Positions 12,901 through 24,930 are shown, counted from the first letter of the stretch. The stretch is DNA of 64,000 bases from Corylus avellana (GCF_901000735.1 NC_081542.1:42109064-42173063), one strand, 5' to 3'. The notes: generated by a model from the letters alone, not told the origin. Translations and numbers: made by a program.

Positions 12901-12980
12901 ATTTTGTTATCACTAAGGTTTTTTTGAATAAGAATCTATCTTTCTTCAAAAAAACAAAAAAACAAAAACAAAAGAAAGTG

Positions 12981-13362
12981 TAACACTTCTCATTACACCA
13001 CCATCAACCTATCTTCATTTGCTAAGTGTGATATGCCAGTTAGTGGGCATTGAAATTAAGGCGCTCACCAAAGAATCCTCAAATAAGATGTTCGCATTAA
13101 AAGCCCCATAAGATATAAAATACTTAATTCAAATGCCCTCTAAAAAAAAAGATAAAACCCTAAAAAATTATGTTTTAATTAATGATGGCAACATCTTAGC
13201 TGGTCAAACATGTTCTGAATTTATTTTAATTACTATTTTGTTTTTCAAGAAATACAAAAATAAAAAAAGATAAATAATGTAATTAAAGAAAAAAAAAAGA
13301 TAGAATTAAATTATTATCACCAAACTTTTAATGCATCTAGGTGAAGCAATTTCAAGCCACTT
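12981..13362. other. Intergenic, no gene seen
   Basis: AT-rich DNA with A runs between the LINE tail and the truncated LINE insertion. Present in copy 2 as well (about 50401-50785). Confidence 0.6.
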
Positions 13363-13377
13363 GAGTCTTTATTCCTT

Positions 13378-14005
13378 GTTCAGTGAGTAAAGAATGGCGT
13401 GGCTGATTATGAAACGGCTGTGAGCAATGAGCAACATGAAGGGGAACACACGAGGAGCTTGGAAGCATAAAAATGGTCAGCACCTCCCGTCGGCAGCTTT
13501 AAGGCCAACTGGGATGCCGCCATAAATCTGAAATGTGGGAGGATGGGAATGGGGGCGGTAATTCATGATCATAACAGGTGTGAGTGGGAAGCAAAATGCA
13601 GCATCATGTCTAGAAGGTTTAAGCCCTTAGTTGCGGAGACCATGGCAGCCATTCACACTTTAAAATTTTGCAAGGCGTTGGACGTGGACAAGATATGTCT
13701 GGAGGGAGATGCAAAGAATGTGGTGGATGCCTTGAACTCAATGGAAGGAAATTGGAGTAGAACGGGACACTTAGTAGAAGATGCAAGAAATCTGCTTAAT
13801 AATTTCAATCATTGGGAAATTAATTTTGTAGGATGTAACACTAACTCTGCCGCTCATCATGTTGCAAAATTAGCGGCAAATATGGGGGTAGAGAGGGAAT
13901 GGTTGGGAGAAATCCCTAATTGTATCTCAGATATCATCCGGGGAGAGCAATTTGTAATCTTTGTTTGATTGATTAATAAAGCGATGAATGCATATTTTCT
14001 CAAAA
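13378..14005 (+). mobile_element. 5'-truncated LINE insertion, RNase H end only (copy 1)
   Basis: A 628-bp insert between 15-bp direct repeats GAGTCTTTATTCCTT (13363-13377 and 14006-14020). Its ORF tail (about 13500-13968) is the last RNase H domain of a plant LINE: NWDAAINLKC, LEGDAKNVVDALNSMEG and AAHHVAKLAANMG, ending at a TGA. The 3' end has ATGAATGCATATTTTCTCAAAA, like the other LINE tails. Truncation at the 5' end is the normal result of incomplete target-primed reverse transcription. Shared with copy 2 (50801-51430). Confidence 0.85.
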
Positions 14006-14020
14006 GAGTCTTTATTCCTT

Positions 14021-14615
14021 AACCATGACAAATGTCCTTATGAATTCCTATTTGTTCAGGTCTCACAATGTCTTAATTAAAATTACATCTCTATTCACCA
14101 ACTTCCACCTATTTCTTATTCCTTTCTTTTATCTTCAAAGGAAGAAGTGGTTGAGCTTTTGCCCAAACACAAATCTCTTCTCTCGTTTTCCGAAATTTCT
14201 TAGTAGCATGAGAATGGAACAGGATCCTCTCTATTTCAAAATCTCTCAATTTCCTCCATTTAGTGTATTTTGAAGGGTATCGCATTTAATGCACTATCAT
14301 TAATAAAACTTTTGGACAACACTACCCTTCAAAATGCACTAAATGGAGGAAATTGAGGAATTTTGAAATTGAAAGGATCATTTTCCCATGAGAATAAGGA
14401 TTTGGCTAATTAAATATTGTCTTAATTATTGTCCATATTTAATTTTACAAAGGGTTTATATTTAATTTTATTTTTTCTCTCTCAGTCATAAAAAAACGTA
14501 AATTAATTAAATAGAGACAACAAAAAAACTTCAACATAGATGCTGGAGTTTTTTTACATCAATATTTATAAAAGACATATGTCTCAATTATGTGATAATT
14601 TAATTAATCCAAGAG
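14021..14615. other. Intergenic, no gene seen
   Basis: AT-rich. Contains a small inverted-repeat block around 14215-14390 (a stretch with CTCAATTTCCTCCATTTAGT and its complement AATGGAGGAAATTGAGGAAT), possibly a MITE remnant. The duplication match to copy 2 is lost at 14085 because a TIR element interrupts copy 2 there. Confidence 0.6.
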
Positions 14616-14630
14616 TGTCAAATCAATTAA

Positions 14631-15691
14631 AACCTTTGTGGATTTTGTCGAAAACCCTAGCCTTCGTCTCTCCCAAAAAAAAACCTAGCCCCTGTTTGAG
14701 TGAGCGCCGCACAGGTGGGGAGGAGGGGTGGCCTTTGCTGCCTACCCTCCTCCCCTCCTCCCCTTGCCCTCAACCCTTTGTGCTAGGCAATGTACTTGAT
14801 GCTCCTTAGCCTTTGTGCGGTGCTTCCCCCCTTCTCTTCCGCCCCTTTCCCCTCTTGTGTCTCGTTTTTTTTATCCCTCTCCTCCTTTTAGCTCAACTTT
14901 TTTTTTAATCTCAAGCTCTGCCCTGTTGTCTCGTCGCCTTGCCTTCTCCTCCGTTTTTCCGCTAGATCTGACTGGCCTCCTTTCGATGAGGCTTCTGTTT
15001 TGGGTTTTGGGTGTTTTCTACTTTTTTCTTTCTTGTTTTGGTTCTTTTTCCTGCGTTTTTTGCTTTTTGTTTTTCCTGTTTGTTTGCTTGGGTTTAGATG
15101 TTTTTATTTCATGTTTGTTTGTTTGTTTTTTTGCTTGTTTGGCACACTGTGCAGGTGGTGCCCATGGAGTTTCACTCAAACTCTCCCCTCTGGTTCTAAG
15201 TGCACCGCCGATCTCCTCCGCACCCACTTTGCCGCCCACCGTCCACTACCGGCCTTTTCTCGCATCCCCCCGCGATGAGCTTTCAACGCCACCTTCCGCG
15301 TCGGTTTTTAGCCAGCACACGATCAGCTGTCGTTCTTCCCCATAGTGTGTTTTTCCTGTATTTTCCTTTGGTTGTATTTCCGATTTTGTCTATTTTTGCT
15401 TGTATTTCCGTTGGTTTTTTCCCTGTACGTTTCTTCTATTTGTTCCTTTTATTTGGTTGTATTTCCCTTTTTGTCTTTTATTTTCCGTGTACATTTTTTT
15501 CTTTCCTATTTTTGCTTATAATAAGGCTTTGTCCTCTCTCTTTGTTCTGCCCATGTGTATTTTGATGATATGCAGGGTATCTGCTTTTGGTCCAGACCTT
15601 TGGGTTGTGGATGTGATCGATATCTTAATTTTCAGGTCGAGGAGGATGAGTATCGGCTTGTGGTTTTTTGCTCTTAAGACGGAAGAATAAG
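14631..15691 (+). mobile_element. Non-coding retroposon, 5' part, cut by an assembly gap
   Basis: Same family as 5182-6442 but on the plus strand. It has the AACCCTAGCC start, GC-rich then T-rich middle, and the segment GGTCCAGACCTTTGGGTTGT before the gap. The 16 bp on its left (GTGTCAAATCAATTAA, 14615-14630) recur right after the A tail of the retroposon 3' end at 52713-52949. The two pieces are therefore halves of one insertion or of two duplicate copies of it. Confidence 0.75.
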
Positions 15692-15791
15692 NNNNNNNNN
15701 NNNNNNNNNNNNNNNNNNNNNNNNNNNNNNNNNNNNNNNNNNNNNNNNNNNNNNNNNNNNNNNNNNNNNNNNNNNNNNNNNNNNNNNNNNN
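15692..15791. other. Assembly gap (100 N)
   Basis: Run of N inside a retroposon. The sequence on its right does not continue the retroposon. Confidence 0.99.
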
Positions 15792-17575
15792 GTAAATGCA
15801 CGTTATTGGTTTGACTTCTTTTGTAAACAATTTGTAATATGCATTTAAAGACTTTTCAAGTCTTCTTCAATTTTTAGTTTCTATATATTTTTTTTAAAGC
15901 ACTAGTTTCTAATAATATATTTCGTTTCTATGGCACTGTAGTAGAATTTGATGAATAAGAGAATTGTTTTCACAATTTGCCAGAGGAATATTACTATTCA
16001 TGCTAGATGCCAATTTGTGATGTGTGTATGGTTGCTTGAATCAGCGTTATACAATTTCTAGAGTCATTTGAATACAAGAATTTTAGGCGAAACAGAGAGA
16101 CAGTTTGAGCGTTAGAGAGATTGAGGATAAATTTTGCTCTAGCGCATAGTGAGACTTTCCTATCCATTTTTTTTTTAAATATTTTTTATTTTATTTTTCT
16201 ATTCTAAAAACTATTTCTTTTATGTTATTTATGCGAAATGAATGATGGTTGAAAGAAACAATCTATAGAAAATATTGTCCTTCTCTATTATATTAATATT
16301 TTTTTATTTTCGGTTTTTTGTGTTCTAACTTATGTCATTTTTATTCACTTTTTTTTACTTTTACTTTTACTTTTACTTTTGTAAATTTTACACAAAATGA
16401 TGGAGAGAGAGAGAGAGTTTCCTATTGGTGTTTTTGATAAGAGATATAGTGATTTTTTAGTTACATTGATAGTTTTTTTTCCCCTATGTCTACATGCTTT
16501 TTTTTTTTTTTTTTTCCTAATCATGTTTACATGATTAATTGATGGACACCATTGGCTTTCAAGGTTTTATTGGAGCAAAAAAAAGTATATAGAAAAGACA
16601 GCTCTTTTCTATTATATTAGTATTTTTCATTTTCTGTTTGTTTGTCTTTATATTTTGTGGTCCTATTCTTCTCTTTTCGATTTTTGTCTTTATCTTCTAT
16701 TCAAATGTATACATATTTTGTTAATTCTAATTGCTTAATTTTCCTTTTCCATAAATTTTATATTGAATTCAGAGAAACTATGATGAGAGAGAGTTTCCAA
16801 TCATTAATTTTGGTACGAGGTATGATTATTTTTTAGTTTATATATATATCCACAACATTGCCTCGCAAAAAAAACAAAGCATAGGAAAAAAAAATTTTGA
16901 TCAACGACATTGGCTTTCAGGGTTTTATAATAGATTATGATTATTTTTTTTTCCTTAAAAATTTTTATGAGGTTATATCAAATTAGTTTTTGGGTAGCCT
17001 ATAAGACAAAAAAATATTTATAGTTCCTTTCGTTTTATACTACATCCGTAGGAACAAATATTTAAGAGAAACGATAAAAGTCATTCTCTTGACCATCTTT
17101 CAATCATCTCCATTTAGTGAATAGGTGAATCTATCATTGAATTTTTGTGGGACCCACATGATTCCACAAATCTAATAATGGATCAATTAGATTTATAAAA
17201 AAATAGATGGTTAAAAGATAGTTGAGAGAATTATGTGTTTATTATTTATTAAGTATTAAACTTTATAAATTTCTAGATTTAATTCATATAAATGATATGC
17301 AGGTTTATATAATTTAGTAAAGAAATATGGTTCAAAATGATTTTATGGACATTTTCTATTTTTAGCAGCTAATTAGTTAATTGAGAGAGGAAAGGACATT
17401 GATGATTGAGAGGTGCTGCTGTTCGGTCGTGGCAGAAATGAGGGGAGTTTTTGCCACCAATAAGAAGCTGCCACCTAACCCAATCTTATCAAACTCAAGT
17501 TTACAAAAAAAACACAACTACATCTGATTATTGATTTAAAACATTAATTAATCTTTAAAAAAATTAAAATTTGGA
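15792..17575. other. Intergenic, no gene seen
   Basis: AT-rich DNA with long T runs, a CTTTTA-type tandem run near 16352-16382 and an AG run near 16406. Two short segments resemble each other (about 16225-16460 and 16550-16830, both with CTATTATATTA and gagagag). No coding signal. Confidence 0.65.
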
Positions 17576-17885
17576 AGGCCAAGTGGGGAGGAGCAACCAC
17601 CCCAAGTGGGGACGAGCAGCCACCACAATGGTGGCTAGGGTGGCCACGCGCCACCCCAGATAGATCTAGGGTGGCGTGCAACCTCCCCTACCACCATTGG
17701 GGGTGGCTCGCGGCCACCCCATAGGCCATGGGGTGGCCCACGAGCCTCCCCACGTGGTGGCGTAGCCCGCCCCCCCCACCACCACGGCCAAAGGCCCTGG
17801 GGTGGCCCGCTAGCCGCCCCTGTGGTGGCGGTGGCGAGTCACCCCCACCTCCCTCTAGGGTGGCTCCTCTTCCATTTGGGTGGCT
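17576..17885. repeat. GC-rich imperfect repeat block
   Basis: Sudden GC-rich block in AT-rich DNA, built from repeated GTGGCC, CCACCCC and GGGGTGGCC-type words that occur in both orientations, giving many overlapping hairpins. It ends at a TATATATATA run. No ORF of note. It may be a foldback element. Confidence 0.7.
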
Positions 17886-17918
17886 GGTTATATATATATA
17901 AACCTAATATAATCACCC

Positions 17919-18070
17919 ATGTACAGGGCTAGAAGTTAAAAGTTACAAATGAGTTACAACAGAACGACACCAAGACAACTGGTTAAGCTATTTCTCAACG
18001 TTGTTCATTATGTTCCATTTCCACGTACATGAAACAACTGTATGTGTGATAATCTCTTAATAATTTTGAG
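17919..18070. repeat. Dispersed repeat R1, copy a
   Basis: Contains GCTAGAAGTTAAAAGTTACA, then a stretch with CACCAAGACAACTGG and CATTTCCACG. Related to 18649-18866 and 63884-64000. Confidence 0.8.
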
Positions 18071-18183
18071 AATTACATTACATCCATGTCTACATGGCTT
18101 GTCCATAATAGGGAAAATCTCAGAGCATGCTTGATGGTAGGCAAAATTTTCTGTCTCATTTGTGTTCCTGATGTTCATACTAG

Positions 18184-18369
18184 TTAGTCAGATTGCTTAT
18201 CCTCATATCCATCTTGAAATTGATTGTTGTTAATCTCCTGAAGTTCAGCCTTCAATTTGTCAACAACATTGTTTTTGTAGGCATATACTAAACTCTGGTT
18301 AACTAGGATTTGATCCTCGTGCGAATCATCCAACGACATTAACAAACATAAACTACGAGAATGAGGCAT
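18184..18369 (-). other. Unrecognised short ORF, present twice
   Basis: 61-codon ORF ending ELQEINNNQFQDGYEDKQSD, preceded by LVYAYKNNVVDKLKA. I do not recognise the family. A diverged copy at about 20738-20870 keeps the reading QSLVSAYTSNVVDKLNAEL without a clear start, so this is probably an exon or gene relic carried by an old local duplication. No promoter or splice context could be assigned. Confidence 0.35.
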
Positions 18370-18620
18370 GATATATTGAACATTTTGTGTGTTAGAGTAT
18401 ATTTGAATGACCCTAAAGTTAGGGATTTGATGAAGATTAGATTAGCCTAATTTATGGTGATTCCTAAGGGCTACATTATGCTTATTCAAATATACTAACA
18501 TTGTGCACATGAGCGTGGACAAAGAACCATTAAGGATGCATGATATCAACGCCAAAGGGTATCCACAAATTCATATGAAGCCATCCATTGTTGTAATGGG
18601 GAGCTTGTATTTCTTCAACT

Positions 18621-18648
18621 AAACCCTAACCCTAAACCCTAAACCCTA
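18621..18648. repeat. Short telomere-like tract
   Basis: Four CCCTAAA-type units, one of them missing an A. Too short to be a telomere. It sits exactly at the junction between the 18.4-18.6 kb repeat and repeat R1. Confidence 0.8.
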
Positions 18649-18866
18649 TCTTACAAAGAATTAGTGCCTTGAGCAAATAGGGAAATCATATCACACATGT
18701 ACATCGCTAGAAGTTAAAAGTTACAAATAGGTAGATAAAGAGTTACAGTAGAACGGCACCAAGACAACTGGCTAGGCCATATTTCTCAATGCTGTTCATT
18801 ATCTTCCATTTCCACGTAAATAAAACGACTGCATGTGTGATAATCTCTTAAGAATTTTGTTAATAT
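18649..18866. repeat. Dispersed repeat R1, copy b, 3' flank of an F-box relic
   Basis: Begins CTTACAAAGAATTAGTGCCT and contains GCTAGAAGTTAAAAGTTACA. The same sequence in the same order is found at 63884-64000. Here it lies about 110-320 bp from the 3' end of the antisense F-box relic at 18975. Confidence 0.85.
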
Positions 18867-18974
18867 TCGCTCTCTATTGCTCTAAAAGAGGTATCGGTTA
18901 AATGTAAGAATAAAAATATTTGAGAAAGACATCATCTGAAAAGAATAAGCAGAAAATATTGTCTCAGCACATAA

Positions 18975-19490
18975 AGATGGCCATTGTCAACAACGATCCT
19001 GCTCTTCAAATACATTTTCTCTCTTGACAGAAATTACGGTTTCCTTGTAAAAAATCAACTATGACTAGGTACAATCAATTTGGAGATCAGTCATTTTTTT
19101 GGTAGAGGTGTCATACAAGACCAACTGCCCACCATATTTTTCCAAGAACATAGTGCCATTCTTCCAAAATCCTAATGGTTGCATAATATCTGTAAAGGGT
19201 CCAATTGTGAAAAGCTTAATTCAGGAGTCCTTAACACCAATTTCAAGCAACAACCATTTATCAAAGCAAATAATATACATCCATTCTTCATTCAAATCAT
19301 CCCAGATACCATCATCAGCCATCACACCAACTGCCATAGCAATTGATTCATTCAACACGAAAAAGTCTCTAATACAAATCAAAACATCATTTGGCAGCTG
19401 TGTTTTTAGGAATACCTCATGTCAAATGACAAAACACCCTCCTAATCATCTGCATATGCCCCCCAACAAGCCATCCCATTGATGTAGGTA
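18975..19490 (-). pseudogene. F-box/FBA gene relic (C-terminal part)
   Basis: Aligns along its length with about 3461-3915 of the intact F-box gene, covering the FBA C-terminal half. Matching pieces on the plus strand include GGAGATCAGTCATTT, CTTCCAAAATCCTAATGG, CAGGAGTCC and CAATTGATTCATTCAACACG. Small indels and stops break the frame and the F-box motif itself is absent. It is more diverged from the two intact genes than they are from each other, so it comes from an older duplication. It shows that the F-box family had expanded here before the recent duplication. Confidence 0.85.
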
Positions 19491-20090
19491 TGATCCAAGT
19501 GTTTTTAGGAACCCAGGTTTCAAAAGAAACTTAGGTTTGTAGGTATGATCAAAGTCAAAAACTACCAATAAATTTGATTTTAGCACGCAGAAGTATTCCA
19601 ATGCCACATGAGGTTAACTAGAGATCCAAACAATAGGGGCATACTAAGTAGTCCTTTATAGAATTCAAACATGCAACCTACTCAGGAAGGAACTTAAGCA
19701 TATCATGATGCTAATGATGAAAATTGAAGTGCAATTAACACTCAGAATATAGCTTAATCAGGAAAATGAAACCTTATTAGATAGAAGTCCTACTATCAAA
19801 CACCGGTGCGCATGACTTACGGAGAAAGCTAGAAATTCTCTGTTTTCAGCACTCTGATGAAGAAAAGATTCCATCTCAATCAATCAAGCTTATTATTCAT
19901 CACCATAATGGTATTCCCATGTAGAAAACTTCTAGTATTTATAGGAGTATAAGAAGAAAAGAATTTTGGAAAAAACTAATAGGAAAGGAAGCTCCTGGAT
20001 TGAGTTGTAGGAGGTGGATTTCTAAAGAGACTTGAGATGACTTTATATAGAGGCGATCCAAGAATCTACATGTAACCGAAAGGCTTAGGT

Positions 20091-20178
20091 GATAACACCT
20101 GCCTAGAATGGGTCTATAGCTATCAATCATAGTGGTAACGCCTGCCTAAGTCCGGTCTATAGCTGTCAACCATGAAGA
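20091..20178. repeat. Two-unit tandem repeat, about 43 bp
   Basis: Two consecutive diverged units, each with ACACCTGCCTA or ACGCCTGCCTA followed by GTCTATAGCT and a TCAA(T/C)CAT end. Confidence 0.6.
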
Positions 20179-20737
20179 ATGTAACGTTAGATCTGTCAAA
20201 TGGTGGCCAAAACTTTTGTGCTGCAACAACAAATGGAGTAAGCTGCAATACATTTATCATAAATACCTGTTTTTAGTTCTCCTTTTTTTAGTAGTTTGAA
20301 CATTAAATTTGAAAACAAACTACCTGAAAAGATTCATATTTATATTGCATGTCTTGTTATCTATAACTAAACATAGTCTAATAGTTAGCATTCAATGGCT
20401 TGACAAACATAAATGTACATGGAACCCTAAACCAAAGAGAGAGAGAGCGAGAGAACAATCATGGTAACAATCTTAATAGTCAAGAATGGTTTCAACAATA
20501 TTAATTTTGAATCAAGAGTTTTGGATATGCTAAAAATGCAATGGAGCCGTAAAAGACATGAGTTACACCAATCAAGAATGGTGGTATATGAAGTAAGCAC
20601 TTTATTTTTTTTAATGATGGAAATCTCCCTGGGTAGGGCCACTTCATGTACCAACTACTGAAGGGCAGACCATGGACCCGTGTCTTCTTTCTTTGTTCCA
20701 TTGCTGCCACCAAGTTGTGGACCACCTCTCAAATTGC

Positions 20738-21000
20738 TTATCCACAGATCCATCTTGAAATTGATTGTAGTTAATCTCTTGAAGCTCAGCATTTAATTTG
20801 TCAACAACATTGCTTGTATAGGCAGATACTAAACTCTGCTTAACCAGAATTTGATCCTTGTGCGGATATATTGAACATATTGTGCACGAGTGTGGACAAA
20901 GAACCAGTAATGATGCATGATATCAACGCCAAAGGGTATCCACAAATTCATATGAAGCCTTCCATTGTTGTAATGGGGAGATTGTATTTATTTGACTGAA
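20738..21000. repeat. Old duplicate of 18184-18640
   Basis: Shares ATGCATGATATCAACGCCAA, GGTATCCACAAATTCATATG and the short ORF relic with 18184-18640, with a deletion in the middle. The telomere-like tract of the first copy is absent. Confidence 0.8.
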
Positions 21001-21339
21001 ACCAGAGTTTTCACAACCGAGAATAGCACACCATAAGTTTTAAAGACTATACAGTAATCATTCATGAATGTAACAGGTGTGCAAATAATTCGGATCCAGA
21101 AAAATGTAGTTTCCCAGCAATATCATCAAATCAAATTAGTATTTCACTTGATTTTTATGCTTCTCTTTTGGTTTGCAAGAATTGTGCAATGCCTGCCACT
21201 CCAACAATAACCTTATGCACACAGAAGAAGATACTGTTAAAAGTCTGCAGAAGAAAGCCTGCCAATTTCTGGTTTCTAGCAACTTTTTACCTTTTAATCT
21301 TATATGAGCAGCATCACATTGTCGCTACTTTTAGGAATT

Positions 21340-21525
21340 GGATATTATGAAAATAGGGGAAGTACTGAAAACATTGACCAACAAGCCCTAATGTGCTATC
21401 TCATTTTTATCAAATCTGACCTCTAATCAAAGAGCTCAATTTGAAAATTATGTCCACTGTCCCCATCAACCATATCTAAGTACCAAAACATCTTCAAGAG
21501 TAAATTGATATGAAATACCAGGAAG

Positions 21526-21530
<5 letters not shown>
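21340..21530. repeat. Relic of F-box 3' flanking sequence at the duplication junction
   Basis: Resembles 2945-3170: ATGAAAATAGGGGAAG, AATCAAAGAGCTCAAT and AAATTATGTCCACTG occur in the same order. Copy 2 of the large duplication starts inside it (21493), so the junction lies in an older F-box flank repeat. That suggests the duplication arose by unequal exchange between such flanks. Confidence 0.7.
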
Positions 21531-21565
<35 letters not shown>

Positions 21566-21698
21566 AGGCACAGTTCACGAAGTTCATGAAGTTCTCGTGT
21601 CATTTGTCAAACCTTCACACCTTTTATATGAATATCACAATTTTCAGATTCAAATGATCAAGAAACTTAGTAAACAATCAGATTTTATTTTGCAAGGA

Positions 21699-23260
21699 TC
21701 ACCAAAAATAACTTCCTGGGTGACTGCATATATTTAATACCATTACATACCTCTCTGGGGGTAGCCCTACAGCTGTACAGATCAGTGTCCGCAAATTGAT
21801 TTGTGAGTGACAACCAAAAAATTCTACCCCTGGAAAATGAGAAAGATATTCATACCCAACTATATTGAGTTGAAACCTGAAAATAGTAAAACAATGGTAG
21901 AGAAAGGGAAAAGTGTACTGGTGAGAGTAATATTTCCCTCCAAGCCCCTCTTGCCGTTGCCCATAGTTTTCATATAGGGTAGACACCATTCACATAGAAA
22001 TTAGCAGGATCTTCTCTCCATGTGGTATACTCCTTTGAATATCTCTCCTTAGCATCCACTGCCTCCAAATTCAGAATATGATTTAGTCTTATGTAAAAAG
22101 AACTAAAGAGAGAACATAAATCAAGGACCATTATAAATCTACAATTTAACTAAAGCAAGTTTCAAGCTAGCTAGAGATGACTAAATTCAATGTGTAAGAT
22201 ATAAAGTAAATCAATTTAATAATGTCACTACGAATTAGATAAAGTTGCATCAAATACAGCTCTGAAGTTTTAGAACTCTCTGTATAAAAGGAGACAGACC
22301 ATTTTTCATGCCTTCAAGAAAAAATAGATGGGCTTCCTACAGTGAATCAACGAAAACAAGTGGTTCTTCCCTCCCTTGCCATATAACTTCAGCAGTGGAC
22401 TGCATTAAACACTTAGAGATAAAATTGGTCAAGTACTAAAAATCAGCACACTAAATTGTGTTAGTTGAACCTTAGCACGAGATATTGGACTTGAAAAGTG
22501 TTGATCAAATATTTGCCAAGGCTTTTCTGCACCTCTCACTCCAGTTTCTGTTAGGATTGATAAGTTTGAGCTTCCTTGAATGTAAATATAGCAACCAAGT
22601 TAGTTGCTAGATACTCTAAAGAATGAAGTGGTTTTTTTTTTTTTTTTTACAAGTGTGGATCCAAGTGTTGCTTTTTACTACCACGTTATCCAGTTGTATG
22701 ACAATTGTACATGAGTCTACTAAATAGCATTACCCTCAATATAATGATAATAGACAAGGTGAAGAGTGGGACTTGAACTTTGTTCAACCATAGAAGCCTT
22801 CAAGAAAAATGATTAACTAAGTTGGGTTAAATGGTTCTTTAAATCCTAATACAGTGAAAGAGAATAGCAACATAAACATTTGTATATAGTGAAAATCAAT
22901 TTTAGCAGTTCAGGTACTTCTGTTTCTTGTCAACGAATGAAACTGAAAATACTTCGTTTTTTAATGTGCATAACTTTGAATTTTTTTTTTTTTTTTTTTC
23001 ATTCTAACATGATTATAGGATAATGCTGAAACATAAGAGAAGATGGATAAAGATTTTAAAAAAGCAGAGGAGGAACACACCTGAACTTTACTCTCTTCAT
23101 TCCAAGAGCTATGGCCGTGCCTCACAAGAGTTACCTTCTTAGACGATGACAATGACTGATTGGAAAGTGACGTCGTTGCTCTTTGAAAATCAAATGCACC
23201 ACCAGTCATAGAACCATCATTTTGGAATTTCTTTGTCGTAAAATGCGTCATTGGAATCAA
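21699..23260 (-). pseudogene. 2-carboxy-D-arabinitol-1-phosphatase-like pseudogene, copy 2
   Basis: Near-identical to 207-1770, with the same exon pieces (RHG motif piece at about 23082-23260) and the same two in-frame stops. The few differences include an R-to-G change in the 21699-21989 frame and single-base changes near the RHG exon. It shows no restored function and no further decay, as expected for very recent duplication or conversion. Confidence 0.8.
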
Positions 23261-24930
23261 CTACAAATTTGATCAAATATATGCAAGCACCTTGCGGATT
23301 TCTTAGAGCAACTGAACGCTTGATATACATTCTAGTTGATATACGTTCAGTTCATATATTAGATCACAAGATTATCTCATAAGAAAGATTTACTATTGAT
23401 AATTTGTAATTAGCAGACACTGCGCAAACTGGGTTCAGGCATATCATTAGATTCATACCATCATAACTCTACAACTTTGGGAATCTAAAATAATGGAATC
23501 CCTAGAAACAATTCAATACCCCTATAGATAATGATTCAAACAATGATATCTATCCATTCTCCAAATGCCAAGGCAACACAACTAAAACAACAATACATTT
23601 AGCAGATGGACAGAATATGCTTCAAAGTATCTTGACAAAAGGGCAATATGCTTGCTTAACAGCCTGGCTTTATGCACCAAAGATCTATGAACCTCCTACT
23701 TCCTATTTGTAACGCAGAGTAAAGTGACAACCCAATTTTAAGTAAAATTGTACATCAACAGCGCATTCTCTCTTAGACAAACAGGCACAAAAAATTAGCT
23801 ATAGCTGTTCACAATGGCCAGCAAATGATCATTGAGTAAAATAAATACAACTATTTTCACTTTCAACTTCCTTAAAAATATATATATATATATTGGGACA
23901 ATAACAAGTTTAGCACTTTTATCAGTTTCAAATCAATAAGGAATTTCTTTCAACCTATAGGCAGTTAATTTCCATCTCTACGGAGGACTCAAGCAGCCAA
24001 TTTTTATGCAAAACTAATCTCAAAGAGCTCCTATCAGTGAAGAATTTCAGAGAGCTTCTTGCTATTTTTGACTGAAATTATTACTATTAAAAAAAAAAAA
24101 AAAAAAAATGTCAAAGTCAGAATTAAGACATTTTATTTACTTTCAAACAATTGAACTCTTTGGACCCATCAGGCCATCACCGTTCCGAATTTGCCCAAAA
24201 AGTTTGTTTTTTCAACCAGCTGAACAATCTTTTATAGCAACCTGCATTACCTATTACACTTAAAGCATCTATGTTGCCTTAAAAGCTTAACAACCCTTAT
24301 CAACTTTTACTTCATATAGTTCACGGACAAAATTTCTGTTTGTAAAACAAGGTAGCCATAAGCCTTTTCGAAGTGAAATTTCAAATTTTCAAATATAAAC
24401 CCAAATAAGTGTTATCATTAACAAACCAAAATACTTTTAGGCATTGGATTTTATGAAAATAGGGGAAGACTGAAGAAAAAAAAAAAAAAACATTGATTAT
24501 CAGGTTCAAATGTGCTATGTCATTTTTTTATGAAATCAAAGAGCTCAATTTTGAAAATTATGTCCACTGGTCCCATCAACCATACTTTAAGTACCAAAAC
24601 CTCTTCAAGAGTAAATTGCTATGAAGTAGCTAGAAAGAAATATCAATATATATATATAAACGAAACACTAAACTTATGGGATGGTGAAAAGATAATTCCT
24701 CATGATAGTTAAAATAAAGATGGTGTGAAGAACCCTCGTACAACTGCTTATTTAACCATGAAAATCTTTCAGGGGGGGGGGGGTTTGTTAAATGTAAGTG
24801 TATAAATACTTGAGAAAGACAACTTTGACAAGAATAAGCATAATATATTATCTCAGCACATATATGCTGCCTGAAACACAATTGGAACAGATATAGAAAC
24901 ATGGGCCCTCAAGCATTGTCAACAATTGCC
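23261..24930. other. Intergenic, no gene seen
   Basis: Copy of 1771-3437, almost base for base. Differences are mainly run lengths (for example the AT run near 23880 and the A run near 24090). Confidence 0.8.

Larger units (their letters stand above)
7166..12980 (+). mobile_element. Decayed L1-type LINE (LINE A), copy in duplicate 1
   Basis: Full-length-looking LINE remnant in the order ORF1 (DUF4283-like), endonuclease, reverse transcriptase, zinc-binding RVT region, RNase H, ending in an A-rich tail near 12942-12977. Many stops and frameshifts break both ORFs. The same insertion, split by two LTR elements, is in copy 2, so it predates the duplication. The 5' edge is approximate and I could not find a convincing target duplication. 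Confidence 0.85.
1..14085. repeat. Segmental duplication, copy 1
   Basis: Collinear with 21493-51510. The shared order is phosphatase pseudogene, F-box gene, antisense retroposon, decayed LINE, truncated LINE. Base 1 corresponds to 21493 and base 14085 to 51510, where copy 2 is interrupted by a TIR element. By eye the copies differ at about 0.3% up to position 4580 and about 3-4% beyond. The copy probably starts at or before the window edge. Confidence 0.95.
19491..21339. other. Intergenic with old duplicated pieces
   Basis: No intact gene. Holds a two-unit tandem repeat (20091-20178) and a stretch at 20738-21000 that repeats 18184-18640. Further sequence here is AT-rich and unassigned. Confidence 0.6.

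Noticed and set aside
18621..18648. Chromosome end
   Set aside because: Only four telomere-like units with ordinary sequence on both sides.
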